Below are positions 32,976 through 41,541 of a stretch of 45,592 nt of DNA, piece by piece. The DNA is from SZUA-76 sp945787585 (GTDB taxonomy: Bacteria; Pseudomonadota; Gammaproteobacteria; SZUA-140), in NCBI GenBank assembly GCA_947258425.1, contig CAMYIG010000020.1:1-45592 (forward strand), given 5' to 3'. Positions within the stretch are counted from its first letter, which is position 1. Each line of letters opens with the position of its first letter. Below the pieces are notes generated by a model, which did not search any database, was not told where the DNA came from, and saw only the letters and a list, made by a program, of their open reading frames with translations. The translations under genes and the position numbers were made by a program.

Positions 32976-34175
32976 ATGGAGGCCCTGCAGTCGGGTTCTG
33001 ATGTCCTGTTTGTATTATTAGGTGCCATTATGGTGCTGGCGATGCATGCGGGTTTCGCCTTTTTAGAAGTGGGCACCGTGCGCAAGAAAAATCAGGTCAA
33101 TGCGCTGGTGAAGATTATCGGTGATTTTGCGGTGTCGACGATTGCCTACTTTTTTGTGGGGTATAGCGTCGCCTACGGCATGGGGTTTTTTGAAGGGGCG
33201 CAGGCGCTGTCAGAAAAAAACGGCTATGAGCTGGTTAAGTTTTTCTTTTTATTGACGTTTGCGGCCGCGATTCCGGCGATTATTTCGGGCGGAATCGCAG
33301 AACGCGCTAAATTTTATCCGCAGTTGATGGCTAGTTTTGTGCTGGTTGGGCTGATTTATCCCTTTTTTGAAGGCATCACCTGGAATGGCGCGTTCGGTTT
33401 TCAGGATTGGCTCGAAAGCAATTTTGGCGCAGGCTTTCACGATTTCGCAGGCTCGATTGTGGTGCATGCGATGGGGGGCTGGATCGCGCTGGTCGCAGTG
33501 ATCTTTCTCGGTGCGCGCCACGGTCGTTACGGTAAAGACGGCATGATGTCCGCACATCCCCCTTCGAGCATCCCATTTCTCGCACTAGGTGCGTGGATTT
33601 TGACGGTGGGCTGGTTCGGTTTTAATGTGATGTCGGCGCAGAGTGTTGAGGGTATTAGTGGCCTGGTGGCGGTCAATTCATTGATGGCGATGGCAGGCGG
33701 CATTATCGCTGCGCTGGTGATCGGTAAAAATGATCCCGGTTTTGTGCACAACGGGCCGCTCGCAGGACTGGTTGCAATCTGCGCGGGTTCCGACGTTATG
33801 CATCCGATGGGCGCATTGGTCACGGGCTTGATAGCAGGCGGGCTGTTTGTCTGGACTTTTATGCTGACGCAGAATAAATGGAAGATCGATGACGTCCTCG
33901 GGGTCTGGCCATTGCACGGTCTGTGTGGTGTGTGGGGTGGACTGGCAGCAGGTATCTTTGGCATGGAAGCGCTGGGTGGCATGGGTGGTGTAAGTTTTAT
34001 GTCGCAGTTGATCGGCACATTGCTGGGCGTGACGGTTGCGCTGGTAGGCGGCGTCATTGTTTACGGGACATTGAAGAAAGTCGTCGGCTTGCGTCTGACG
34101 CAGGAAGAGGAATTTAACGGTGCGGACCTCAGTATTCATAAGATCAGTGCCGAGCCACCGTCATCACAATCCTGA
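32976..34175 (+). CDS. amtB: Ammonium transporter of the Amt family
   Basis: 399 residues, eleven predicted membrane helices, homologous to E. coli AmtB, a trimeric ammonium channel. The pore twin histidines are His164 (VVHAMGGW) and His314 (PLHGLCGVWGG), and the periplasmic-side region AFLEVGTVRKKNQVNALVK is typical. There is no N-terminal signal peptide of the E. coli type; the protein begins directly with a helix, as in many Amt proteins. glnK, the PII gene usually beside amtB, is absent on both sides. AGGAGAG precedes the start. Confidence 0.95.
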   Translation: MEALQSGSDVLFVLLGAIMVLAMHAGFAFLEVGTVRKKNQVNALVKIIGDFAVSTIAYFFVGYSVAYGMGFFEGAQALSEKNGYELVKFFFLLTFAAAIPAIISGGIAERAKFYPQLMASFVLVGLIYPFFEGITWNGAFGFQDWLESNFGAGFHDFAGSIVVHAMGGWIALVAVIFLGARHGRYGKDGMMSAHPPSSIPFLALGAWILTVGWFGFNVMSAQSVEGISGLVAVNSLMAMAGGIIAALVIGKNDPGFVHNGPLAGLVAICAGSDVMHPMGALVTGLIAGGLFVWTFMLTQNKWKIDDVLGVWPLHGLCGVWGGLAAGIFGMEALGGMGGVSFMSQLIGTLLGVTVALVGGVIVYGTLKKVVGLRLTQEEEFNGADLSIHKISAEPPSSQS

Positions 34176-34320
34176 AGGATTCAATGTGTTAGCGGATTGC
34201 TATTGGCCTCAACACGGGTTGCGGCCGATAACCTTACAGCTATTCCAGTCTGCTTAAACTGGAAATATTCCAGAAAAAGTAGTAAGTTATGCCGTTTTTT
34301 ACCATAAAATAGCAGGTCGA

Positions 34321-35679
34321 ATGGGACACAAACTATACATCAAGACTTTTGGTTGTCAGATGAACGAATACGACTCTGCCAAAATGGCAGAAGTACTCGA
34401 GGCATCTCACGGCGCACAGCTAGTCGAGTCGAGCGACGAAGCTGATATTTTGTTGCTTAACACCTGTTCGATTCGTGAAAAGGCGCAGGAAAAAGTGTTT
34501 CATCAGCTCGGGCGCTGGCGTGAGCGCAAAGCGCTGCAGCCCAATCTCGTGATTGGCGTGGGCGGCTGTGTGGCGAGTCAGGAAGGCGAAGCGATTCGTG
34601 AGCGTGCGCCGTTTGTCGACATCGTGTTTGGCCCGCAGACATTGCATCGCTTGCCGGAGATGCTGAATGAAGTGAAGCGACAGCGCCAGCCGGTGATCGA
34701 TATCAGTTTTCCCGAGATCGAAAAATTTGACTGTATGCCAGAGCCCAAGGCCGACGGTCCGACCGCCTTTGTCTCCATCATGGAAGGGTGCAGTAAATAT
34801 TGCACCTTCTGTGTGGTGCCTTATACGCGCGGTGAGGAGTTCAGCCGTCCGTTCGATGACGTGCTTAGTGAAATTTCGTCGCTTGCCAGTCAGGGCGTGC
34901 GTGAAGTCAACTTGCTGGGGCAAAATGTAAACGCCTATCGCTATGTGATGGAAGACGGCACCGAAGCCGATCTTGCGCTACTGATCACCTATGTCGCCTC
35001 GATTGATGGTATTGAGCGCATCCGTTTTACGACGTCACATCCGGTCGAGTTTAGTGACAGCCTAATTGAAGCGTTTCGTGATGTGCCAGAACTGGTGAGC
35101 CATCTGCATCTACCCGTGCAGAGCGGTTCTGATCGCATTCTTGGTGCGATGAAACGCGGTCACACCGCGCTGGAATATAAGGCGAAGATTCGACGGCTGC
35201 GTGAAGCGCGCCCCAATATCAGCCTGTCGTCTGATTTCATTATCGGTTTTCCGGGTGAGGGCGATGACGATCACCGCGCCACGATGGCGTTGATCGAAGC
35301 GGTCGGTTTCGATCACTCCTTTAGTTTTATCTATAGTGCGCGCCCCGGCACCCCGGCAGCGGCATTTCCGGACGATGTACCGCACAGCGTCAAACAGCAG
35401 CGCCTTGCCGAGCTGCAAAAACGGATCATCGAAATGACCGCCGCGATCAGCGCATCGATGGTCGGCAGCGTGCAGCGCGTGCTGGTGGAGCGGGTTTCGA
35501 AAAAAGATCCCGCGCAACTGGCCGGGCGGACCGAAAATAATCGTTGGGTCAATTTCACCGCCGAGTCATCACTGATCGGTAAATTCGCCGACGTCCGTAT
35601 CACCGAAGCGCTGCCCAATTCGTTACGGGGTGAGCTGATTGCCGAAGTTGCATCGAATAACGATCGCCATGTGGCGTAG
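34321..35679 (+). CDS. miaB: tRNA-2-methylthio-N6-isopentenyladenosine synthase MiaB
   Basis: MiaB is a radical-SAM methylthiotransferase acting on A37 of tRNAs reading UNN codons. The 452-residue protein holds the auxiliary 4Fe-4S ligands Cys12, Cys49 and Cys83, the radical-SAM cysteines Cys157, Cys161 and Cys164 (CSKYCTFC, with the VVPYTRG extension), and a C-terminal TRAM domain (about 380-445). Residues match the E. coli numbering closely. It opens the conserved miaB-phoH-ybeY-corC-lnt string. Confidence 0.97.
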   Translation: MGHKLYIKTFGCQMNEYDSAKMAEVLEASHGAQLVESSDEADILLLNTCSIREKAQEKVFHQLGRWRERKALQPNLVIGVGGCVASQEGEAIRERAPFVDIVFGPQTLHRLPEMLNEVKRQRQPVIDISFPEIEKFDCMPEPKADGPTAFVSIMEGCSKYCTFCVVPYTRGEEFSRPFDDVLSEISSLASQGVREVNLLGQNVNAYRYVMEDGTEADLALLITYVASIDGIERIRFTTSHPVEFSDSLIEAFRDVPELVSHLHLPVQSGSDRILGAMKRGHTALEYKAKIRRLREARPNISLSSDFIIGFPGEGDDDHRATMALIEAVGFDHSFSFIYSARPGTPAAAFPDDVPHSVKQQRLAELQKRIIEMTAAISASMVGSVQRVLVERVSKKDPAQLAGRTENNRWVNFTAESSLIGKFADVRITEALPNSLRGELIAEVASNNDRHVA

Positions 35680-35747
35680 TCGTTTGCTGAGGGCCGCACC
35701 TGCTGGGCTTCTCTTTTCTTCCCCTTTAATATAAGTGACCGCCTACT

Positions 35748-36752
35748 TTGAGTGAAAATCCCGCGACTAACGATTTACATTTAGAGCCTGTCGATAATCA
35801 TCGTCTGGCAGAGCTATGCGGCCAGTTCGATGGCCATCTCCGCCAGATAGAGGCCCATTTCGGCGTCGAAATCAGTAATCGTGGCAACAAGTTTCGCATC
35901 ATTGGCAATCCCGATGCTGTGATTGAGGCGAGCCGTCTGCTCACTTCACTCTATGATGAGACCGATGGCGCAACGCTTGCGCCCTCTCAGGTGCAGCTGG
36001 CACTGAGCTCAGCCCCTGCGATCAAAGAGCTGCAGCAGCAGGTCACCGATAGCGTGCGGATTCAGACCAAAAAAGGGGGGATCTCAGGCCGCGGTGTCAA
36101 TCAGGCCAAATATCTGGAACGGATTCAGGCGCATGCAATCAATTTTGGTATCGGCCCTGCCGGCACCGGCAAGACCTATCTCGCTGTCGCCTGTGCCGTT
36201 GAGGCACTGGAGCGCGAAGAGGTGCGACGCATTTTGTTGGTGCGCCCGGCCGTCGAGGCCGGTGAGCGGCTCGGTTTTCTGCCGGGCGATCTGGCGCAGA
36301 AGATCGACCCCTACCTGCGACCGCTGTACGACGCGCTTTATGAGATGCTCGGCTTTGAGCGCGTTGCCAAGCTGATCGAACAGAATGTGATCGAAGTCGC
36401 ACCGCTGGCCTACATGCGCGGCCGCACCCTGAATGAGTCCTTCATCATCCTTGATGAGGCGCAAAACACGACCGTTGAGCAGATGAAGATGTTTCTGACC
36501 CGGATCGGTTTTGGTTCAACGGTGGTGGTGACCGGTGATGTGACGCAGGTCGATCTGCCACACGGAAGTCTATCGGGATTACGCCACGTGATTGAGGTGC
36601 TCAAAGATGTGAAAGGGATTAGTTTTACCTTCTTTCTGTCGCAGGACGTAGTGCGCCACCCGCTGGTGCAGCTAATTGTGCAGGCCTATTCGCAGCAGGA
36701 AGAGAGAGAGGCGACCGCACAAGAGCACAATAATGGCCGCCGTGGCAGTTGA
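35748..36752 (+). CDS. ybeZ: PhoH-like ATPase (YbeZ)
   Basis: 334 residues of the PhoH/YbeZ family, a P-loop NTPase that works with the RNase YbeY in ribosome quality control. The Walker A GPAGTGKTYLA lies near residues 139-149; Walker B FIILDEAQNTT near 229-239; the sensor region VVVTGDVTQVDLP follows. The start is TTG 35748 (reads MSENPATND); no in-frame ATG lies near. The 3' end overlaps the ybeY start by 20 bases, a sign of translational coupling. Confidence 0.94.
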   Translation: MSENPATNDLHLEPVDNHRLAELCGQFDGHLRQIEAHFGVEISNRGNKFRIIGNPDAVIEASRLLTSLYDETDGATLAPSQVQLALSSAPAIKELQQQVTDSVRIQTKKGGISGRGVNQAKYLERIQAHAINFGIGPAGTGKTYLAVACAVEALEREEVRRILLVRPAVEAGERLGFLPGDLAQKIDPYLRPLYDALYEMLGFERVAKLIEQNVIEVAPLAYMRGRTLNESFIILDEAQNTTVEQMKMFLTRIGFGSTVVVTGDVTQVDLPHGSLSGLRHVIEVLKDVKGISFTFFLSQDVVRHPLVQLIVQAYSQQEEREATAQEHNNGRRGS

Positions 36753-37239
36753 CTGTGGGATGGAGCAGGATCTCGACCTCGACCTGCAAATAGCCTTACA
36801 GGAGCCAGAAAACTTCGCATTACCGACGCAAGTCGAGTTTGAACAGTGGGTGACCGCAGCGCTTGATGGCAGCATGACAGCGGTGGAGTTGACCATTCGC
36901 CTGGTCGAAAAGGACGAAAGCGCAGCGCTGAATACCCAGTATCGTGATAAACCGGGCTCCACCAATGTGTTGTCGTTCCCGTTTGAGGCACCTGCCGATG
37001 TGCCGTTGCCGCTGCTCGGCGATCTCATTATCTGCGCACCGCTGGTGGTCGACGAAGCCGCCGCGCAGAATAAAACGCAGCGTGCTCACTGGGCGCATCT
37101 GGTGGTGCATGGCATCTTGCACCTGCGCGGTTATGACCACATCGACGACGCAGAGGCGCTTGAAATGGAAGGCCTGGAGAGAAAGATCATGGCATACTTG
37201 GGCTTTGATGACCCCTATATGGATGAAGGGCCGATTTAA
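36733..37239 (+). CDS. ybeY: Endoribonuclease YbeY
   Basis: A metal-dependent endoribonuclease needed for 16S rRNA 3'-end maturation and 70S quality control. The 168-residue product has the zinc-binding motif HGILHLRGYDHIDD near residues 130-143, with the three conserved histidines, and the family segment NTQYRDKPGSTNVLSFPFE. ATG 36733 overlaps the end of phoH/ybeZ by 20 bases; the longer frame from 36676 would lie deeper in phoH. It is followed by corC after 60 bases. Confidence 0.95.
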   Translation: MAAVAVDCGMEQDLDLDLQIALQEPENFALPTQVEFEQWVTAALDGSMTAVELTIRLVEKDESAALNTQYRDKPGSTNVLSFPFEAPADVPLPLLGDLIICAPLVVDEAAAQNKTQRAHWAHLVVHGILHLRGYDHIDDAEALEMEGLERKIMAYLGFDDPYMDEGPI

Positions 37240-37299
37240 CATGATATTGATTGATGGCGTGAACAGTGGAGAAACGATGAAACCTGGGATGGAAACACG

Positions 37300-38178
37300 A
37301 TGAGCAGCGACCGATCGCCTGAGCCGGGGACTGGCAAAGAAGGCTTCTTTGGAAAACTAAAGAAGGCATTTGCACAGGAACCGGCGGATCGTTCAGAACT
37401 TATTGAGACACTGCGCGAGTCTCAGCAGCGCCATCTGCTGGATGCCGATGCACTGACCATGATTGAAGGGGTGCTGGAAGTCTCTGAAATGCAGGTACGG
37501 GATATCATGATCCCCCGCGCACAGATGGTGGTGGTGGAACGTGATGCCCCGCTGGAGAAAACCCTGCCGGTGATCATCCGCTCTGCCCACTCGCGTTTCC
37601 CGGTGATTGGTGAAGACAAGGATGAAGTTGTTGGCATCCTGCTGGCGAAAGATCTGCTCACGTATGCGCTGGATGGTGACAGTAAGCCATTTAACGTGCG
37701 CGATGTGTTGCGTCCGGCCGCCTTTGTGCCCGATAGCAAACGACTCAATGTGTTATTGAAAGACTTCCGCGCGAGCCGGAATCACATGGCGATTGTGGTG
37801 GATGAATATGGTGGCATCGATGGGCTGGTGACGATTGAAGATGTGCTGGAGCAGATTGTCGGTGAGATCATCGACGAGCACGATGTCGCTGAGGATAGTT
37901 ACATTATGAAACACAGCGAGGTGAGCTTTACCGTTAAGGCGCTGACCCCGATCGAAGAGTTCAATGACTATTTTGGTTGTGACTTTAGTGATGACGATTA
38001 CGATACCATCGGCGGATTGATGATGCGCACCTTCGGCCACCTGCCGAAGCGGGGTGAGCGTTGTGAGATTGGTCGCTTCAGCTTCAAGGTGCTGCATGCC
38101 GATAGTCGACGCCTGCACCTTCTACAGATGAGTATTCAGACCGAAGAGACCGACGCCTCAGCAGCCGCGGAAGCGTAA
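37300..38178 (+). CDS. corC: CorC/YbeX CBS-domain protein (magnesium/cobalt homeostasis)
   Basis: 292 residues. Two CBS domains (about 65-190; VRDIMIPRAQMVVV, RFPVIGEDKDEVVGILLAKDLL, VVDEYGGIDGLVTIEDVLEQIVGEI) followed by the transporter-associated CorC_HlyC domain (about 205-285; YDTIGGLMMRTFGHLPKRGE). It lacks the DUF21/CNNM membrane domain, as does E. coli YbeX/CorC. It is thought to take part in magnesium/cobalt efflux or, as YbeX, in ribosome metabolism. It lies between ybeY and lnt, with lnt beginning four bases after its stop. Confidence 0.94.
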   Translation: MSSDRSPEPGTGKEGFFGKLKKAFAQEPADRSELIETLRESQQRHLLDADALTMIEGVLEVSEMQVRDIMIPRAQMVVVERDAPLEKTLPVIIRSAHSRFPVIGEDKDEVVGILLAKDLLTYALDGDSKPFNVRDVLRPAAFVPDSKRLNVLLKDFRASRNHMAIVVDEYGGIDGLVTIEDVLEQIVGEIIDEHDVAEDSYIMKHSEVSFTVKALTPIEEFNDYFGCDFSDDDYDTIGGLMMRTFGHLPKRGERCEIGRFSFKVLHADSRRLHLLQMSIQTEETDASAAAEA

Positions 38179-38182
38179 CCAC

Positions 38183-39682
38183 ATGTTCGCTGCGAAGCGG
38201 GGGGATCTGCTGGCACTGATTGCAGGCGGCCTGTTGCCATTCGCCTTTGCCCCCTATGCATTTTATCCCGTGGCAGTCGCCTCGCTGGCGCTGCTCTTTT
38301 TACTCTGGCTGGGTACCTCGGTGCGTCGCGCCATGTGGCGCGGTCTGCTGTTTGGCGTCGGCATGTTTGGCGTGGGTGTGTCGTGGGTCTTCATTAGTAT
38401 GTATGAGTATGGCCATGTCAGCCTGGCACTGTCATTGTTTCTCACAGCAATGTTTGTGTTGGTGCTCTCGCTTTATATCGCCGCGGTAGGCGGGGTGGCA
38501 GTAAAGTTTAGCCAGCGTTTTCGGCTGCCGCCCACAGCAATGTTATTGTGGTGCTTTCCTGCGATATGGGTATTGTTTGAGTGGATTCGTGGCTGGATGT
38601 TCACCGGCTTCCCGTGGCTCAGTGTGGGCTACAGTCAAATCGATTCCCCTCTTAGTGGTTTTGCTGCGCTGCTGGGGGTCTATGGGGTCTCGCTGGCAGT
38701 CGCGGTCAGTGCTGCATGCATCGCCCTGGTGGTTCACCATTTTGATGGCAGACAAAAATATTGCTATGTTGCGGGGTTAGTCCTGCTGTGGGGCGTGGGG
38801 TTTCTGACGAATCAGATCAGCTGGGTGACGCCTGCCGGTGAGCCAATCAAGGTCACGCTGGTGCAGGGTAATATTCCGCAGGAGTTAAAGTGGTTACAGT
38901 CGATGAAGGCACCGACCATCGATCTCTATGCGCAACACACCCGTGAAAACTGGGAGAGTGATCTGATTATCTGGCCGGAAACCGCACTGCCCGCGTTCTT
39001 TCATGAATCCACCCGTTTTCTTGCCGGGCTGGCAGAAGAGGCACGTAACAACAATACTGATATTTTGCTGGGACTGATCTATCTCGATGGTGAGCAACGG
39101 CAGTATTACAACAGCATGATGAGTCTTGGCAGTGCGACTGGTTTTTACCACAAGCGCCATCTCGTGCCGTTCACCGAATACCTGCCGTTGAAAGAGTGGC
39201 TCGCGACGGTCATTAATATTATTCAGGTACCGATGTCCGACTTCAGTGCCGGTTCTCATGATCAGCCACCGCTGCCGATGGCGGGACAGAAGGTCGGTAT
39301 CTCAATCTGTTTCGAAGATGTCTTTGGTGAAGAGGTGATCATGCAGTTGCCAGAGGCGACATTGCTGGTAAACGTCAGTAATGACGCATGGTTTTCAGAT
39401 TCAAGTGCGCCGCATCAACATTTACAGATCGCCCGCATGCGCGCGAAAGAGGGTGGTCGTCCCATGCTGCGTGCTACGAATACCGGAATTTCGGCAATCA
39501 TTGATCATAACGGAAATTTTCAGTCGATCGCACCGCAGTTTGCAGAAGCTGTGCTAACGGATGATATTGTGCCGATGCAGGGCACTACGCCGTATGTGTC
39601 CGTGGGCAATCTTGCAATCTTGCTATTGATAGGATTGCAGTTACTGGTACCGTTAGTAAGACGACAGAAAGGAGTGGGATAA
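38183..39682 (+). CDS. lnt: Apolipoprotein N-acyltransferase Lnt
   Basis: Lnt adds the third acyl chain to outer-membrane lipoproteins in the inner membrane. The 499-residue protein has an N-terminal multi-pass membrane part (about 10-215), a periplasmic nitrilase-fold domain with the triad Glu266 (WPETALP), Lys324 (HKRHLVPF) and Cys376 (ICFEDVF), and a C-terminal membrane helix. It starts four bases after corC and ends four bases before the LolA-like gene, so all three are tightly coupled. Confidence 0.97.
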   Translation: MFAAKRGDLLALIAGGLLPFAFAPYAFYPVAVASLALLFLLWLGTSVRRAMWRGLLFGVGMFGVGVSWVFISMYEYGHVSLALSLFLTAMFVLVLSLYIAAVGGVAVKFSQRFRLPPTAMLLWCFPAIWVLFEWIRGWMFTGFPWLSVGYSQIDSPLSGFAALLGVYGVSLAVAVSAACIALVVHHFDGRQKYCYVAGLVLLWGVGFLTNQISWVTPAGEPIKVTLVQGNIPQELKWLQSMKAPTIDLYAQHTRENWESDLIIWPETALPAFFHESTRFLAGLAEEARNNNTDILLGLIYLDGEQRQYYNSMMSLGSATGFYHKRHLVPFTEYLPLKEWLATVINIIQVPMSDFSAGSHDQPPLPMAGQKVGISICFEDVFGEEVIMQLPEATLLVNVSNDAWFSDSSAPHQHLQIARMRAKEGGRPMLRATNTGISAIIDHNGNFQSIAPQFAEAVLTDDIVPMQGTTPYVSVGNLAILLLIGLQLLVPLVRRQKGVG

Positions 39683-39685
39683 GTC

Positions 39686-40492
39686 ATGAATAACCGTGCC
39701 ATGCGTAAAATATTTGTCGCGATAATGCTGGCACTGCTGACGCCATTTAGCATCGTTGCAGAAACACTCAGCGGGAGTGAAATCGTACAGCGTTGTTACT
39801 ACAAAAATGCTGGGGATGATCAACGTTCACGGCTGCTGGTCACTAGCACATTGACCAACGGCAAAAAGGTCTCCAGCGAATACATTCGCCTATGGAAAAA
39901 TTATGCAGGTAAAGATGGCATCGTCGACAAGGTCGTCCTTTACACCGCTTCAGCACATAATCAGGGGCTCGCGTTCATGCGTTGGGGTTACACCAACGAC
40001 AGTGAACGGCTCGCCGAGCAATGGGTCTATCTACCAGAGATGCGCATCGTCAAGCGCATCTCCAAACGCACCCCGGAAGAGATGGACTGGGGTTTCAGTG
40101 ATGATGACCTGCGGGTGCGTGATATCACTGAAGATGACCATCGCTTTGTTGAAATCAGAACGATTGAAGGAAAGGAATTCTACGTGGTTGAAAGCATCCC
40201 TAAAAACGATCCTATTTATGGCAAGCGTATCTCATGGTTTAGTAAGCACGATGACTGGGAGCAGTGTGTCGAGAAACGTGTCGACTATTTTGACAAAGAG
40301 ATGAAGATGCTCAAAAAGCAGTTTGTCACCTGGCGCCAGATTGACGGTGCTTGGGTATGGGAAAACGCGGTGATTAAAAACTTCAAGGCAGACTCAACCA
40401 TTGTGTATGACGTGAAAGAGGTTGAAGTTAATGTTGGCCTGGATGATCGCGAATTTACCACACGTGCGCTGGCGCGGGGGTATAGGCGGTAG
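39686..40492 (+). CDS. Periplasmic LolA-like outer-membrane lipoprotein-sorting protein
   Basis: 268 residues with a signal peptide (about 1-26). The mature part matches the LolA/LolB-fold superfamily group often annotated as outer membrane lipoprotein-sorting protein, with GSEIVQRCYYKNAGDDQRSRL, the EQWVYLPEMRIVKRIS block, and DWEQCVEKRVDYFDKEMK. Members bind lipid-like ligands in a half-barrel; many sit beside RND transporters. Here the gene is four bases behind lnt, which suggests but does not prove a link to lipoprotein handling. It is not LolA itself in sequence. Confidence 0.82.
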   Translation: MNNRAMRKIFVAIMLALLTPFSIVAETLSGSEIVQRCYYKNAGDDQRSRLLVTSTLTNGKKVSSEYIRLWKNYAGKDGIVDKVVLYTASAHNQGLAFMRWGYTNDSERLAEQWVYLPEMRIVKRISKRTPEEMDWGFSDDDLRVRDITEDDHRFVEIRTIEGKEFYVVESIPKNDPIYGKRISWFSKHDDWEQCVEKRVDYFDKEMKMLKKQFVTWRQIDGAWVWENAVIKNFKADSTIVYDVKEVEVNVGLDDREFTTRALARGYRR

Positions 40493-40551
40493 TTAGGAGT
40501 GTATGTAGTATGTTGAATAGGCTTATTACTAAGTTATAACTCAGGGAAAGC

Positions 40552-41130
40552 ATGAGCTACCTCGAACTATTTAGAATGCCAACGCCAATGAAGATCACTG
40601 GTCGATCTTCTAGTATTACCAATGCCTTTATTAACTCGATCATCCCAATCGTTGTACCCACTGAGAATAAGGTGAAAGATGCGCTTGCTGTACTTGGAAT
40701 GGACAAAGATTCATTTCAGTGTGCTTATTGTGGCGTAACAGCTTCAGAATGGGATCACCTTCGGCCTTTAGTGTCAAATAAAAAGCCAACTGGGTACATA
40801 TCAGAAATCCACAATCTTGTGCCGTCCTGTGGAAAGTGCAATCAATCTAAAGGCAACAAGCCCTGGCGAGAATGGATGTTTAGTAACGCAAAACTATCGC
40901 CAAAATCTCGTGGCATCCAAAATCTAGAGGAGCGAGCCACAAGGCTAGAATCCTATGAAAACTGGGAACTACCAACAGTAGTCGATTTTGAATCAATTGT
41001 AGGTGCTGAAACTTGGGCGCAGCATTGGGCTAATTGGGAGCACGTTCAAGAGAGTATGCGTAATGCTCAAATATTGGCAAATGAAATTAATAAAAAAATC
41101 GCGATGCAGTTTTCATCGGGTGAGTTTTAA
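40552..41130 (+). CDS. HNH endonuclease-domain protein
   Basis: 192 residues with a central HNH nuclease motif (about 55-105): CAYCGVTASEWDHLRPL holds the first zinc cysteines and the catalytic His, followed by EIHNLVPSCGKCNQSKGNK with the Asn and the second cysteine pair. The flanks have no recognisable targeting domain. It lies 59 bases after the lnt operon with its own AGGGAAAG ribosome-binding site. It could be a solitary restriction or homing-type nuclease; its AT-richer composition than lnt hints at acquisition. Confidence 0.85.
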   Translation: MSYLELFRMPTPMKITGRSSSITNAFINSIIPIVVPTENKVKDALAVLGMDKDSFQCAYCGVTASEWDHLRPLVSNKKPTGYISEIHNLVPSCGKCNQSKGNKPWREWMFSNAKLSPKSRGIQNLEERATRLESYENWELPTVVDFESIVGAETWAQHWANWEHVQESMRNAQILANEINKKIAMQFSSGEF

Positions 41131-41541
41131 CTTTACGCCATACAGTAAAGTTATTGCATATTTATTAGTTATAGCAACAGTTTACTACCTGTATTAATAG
41201 ACTCTGTGTTTTGGGTCTCGATCATAGAAGAGATGCCAGATCAGGTTGAGTTGAAATCTGGGGAATCCTTTGGAGAATGGTACCCTTCAGGCAATCTATT
41301 TTCACATTCAGTCGCTACAAGCTAGCGAGTTAACGGACTTGCCTATTCTGAATACGGCTCATATTGCGTAAGTTGTGATTGCGTATCCCTGTGTGTGTTA
41401 AGGTTTGAGTCAGGCAATGAGCTGGTGGGTATTATTACAACATGTCGCATGATTGAGTGGGTTACGATATGTATTTGTTCTGAATGTTGAATTTTTTATC
41501 TGTCACTATGAGATTCAAGAGAATGTTGAGCATGCTTTTAC
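41131..41541. other. Intergenic region upstream of the histidine kinase gene
   Basis: About 410 bases with no supported gene; only short frames without ribosome-binding sites. Its composition is AT-richer than the preceding operon. I found no inverted repeats or terminator with a T-run. Confidence 0.4.

Noticed and set aside
34243..34264. TTCCAGT/ACTGGAA hairpin after amtB as a terminator
   Set aside because: The stem is only 7 bp and no T-run follows on either strand.
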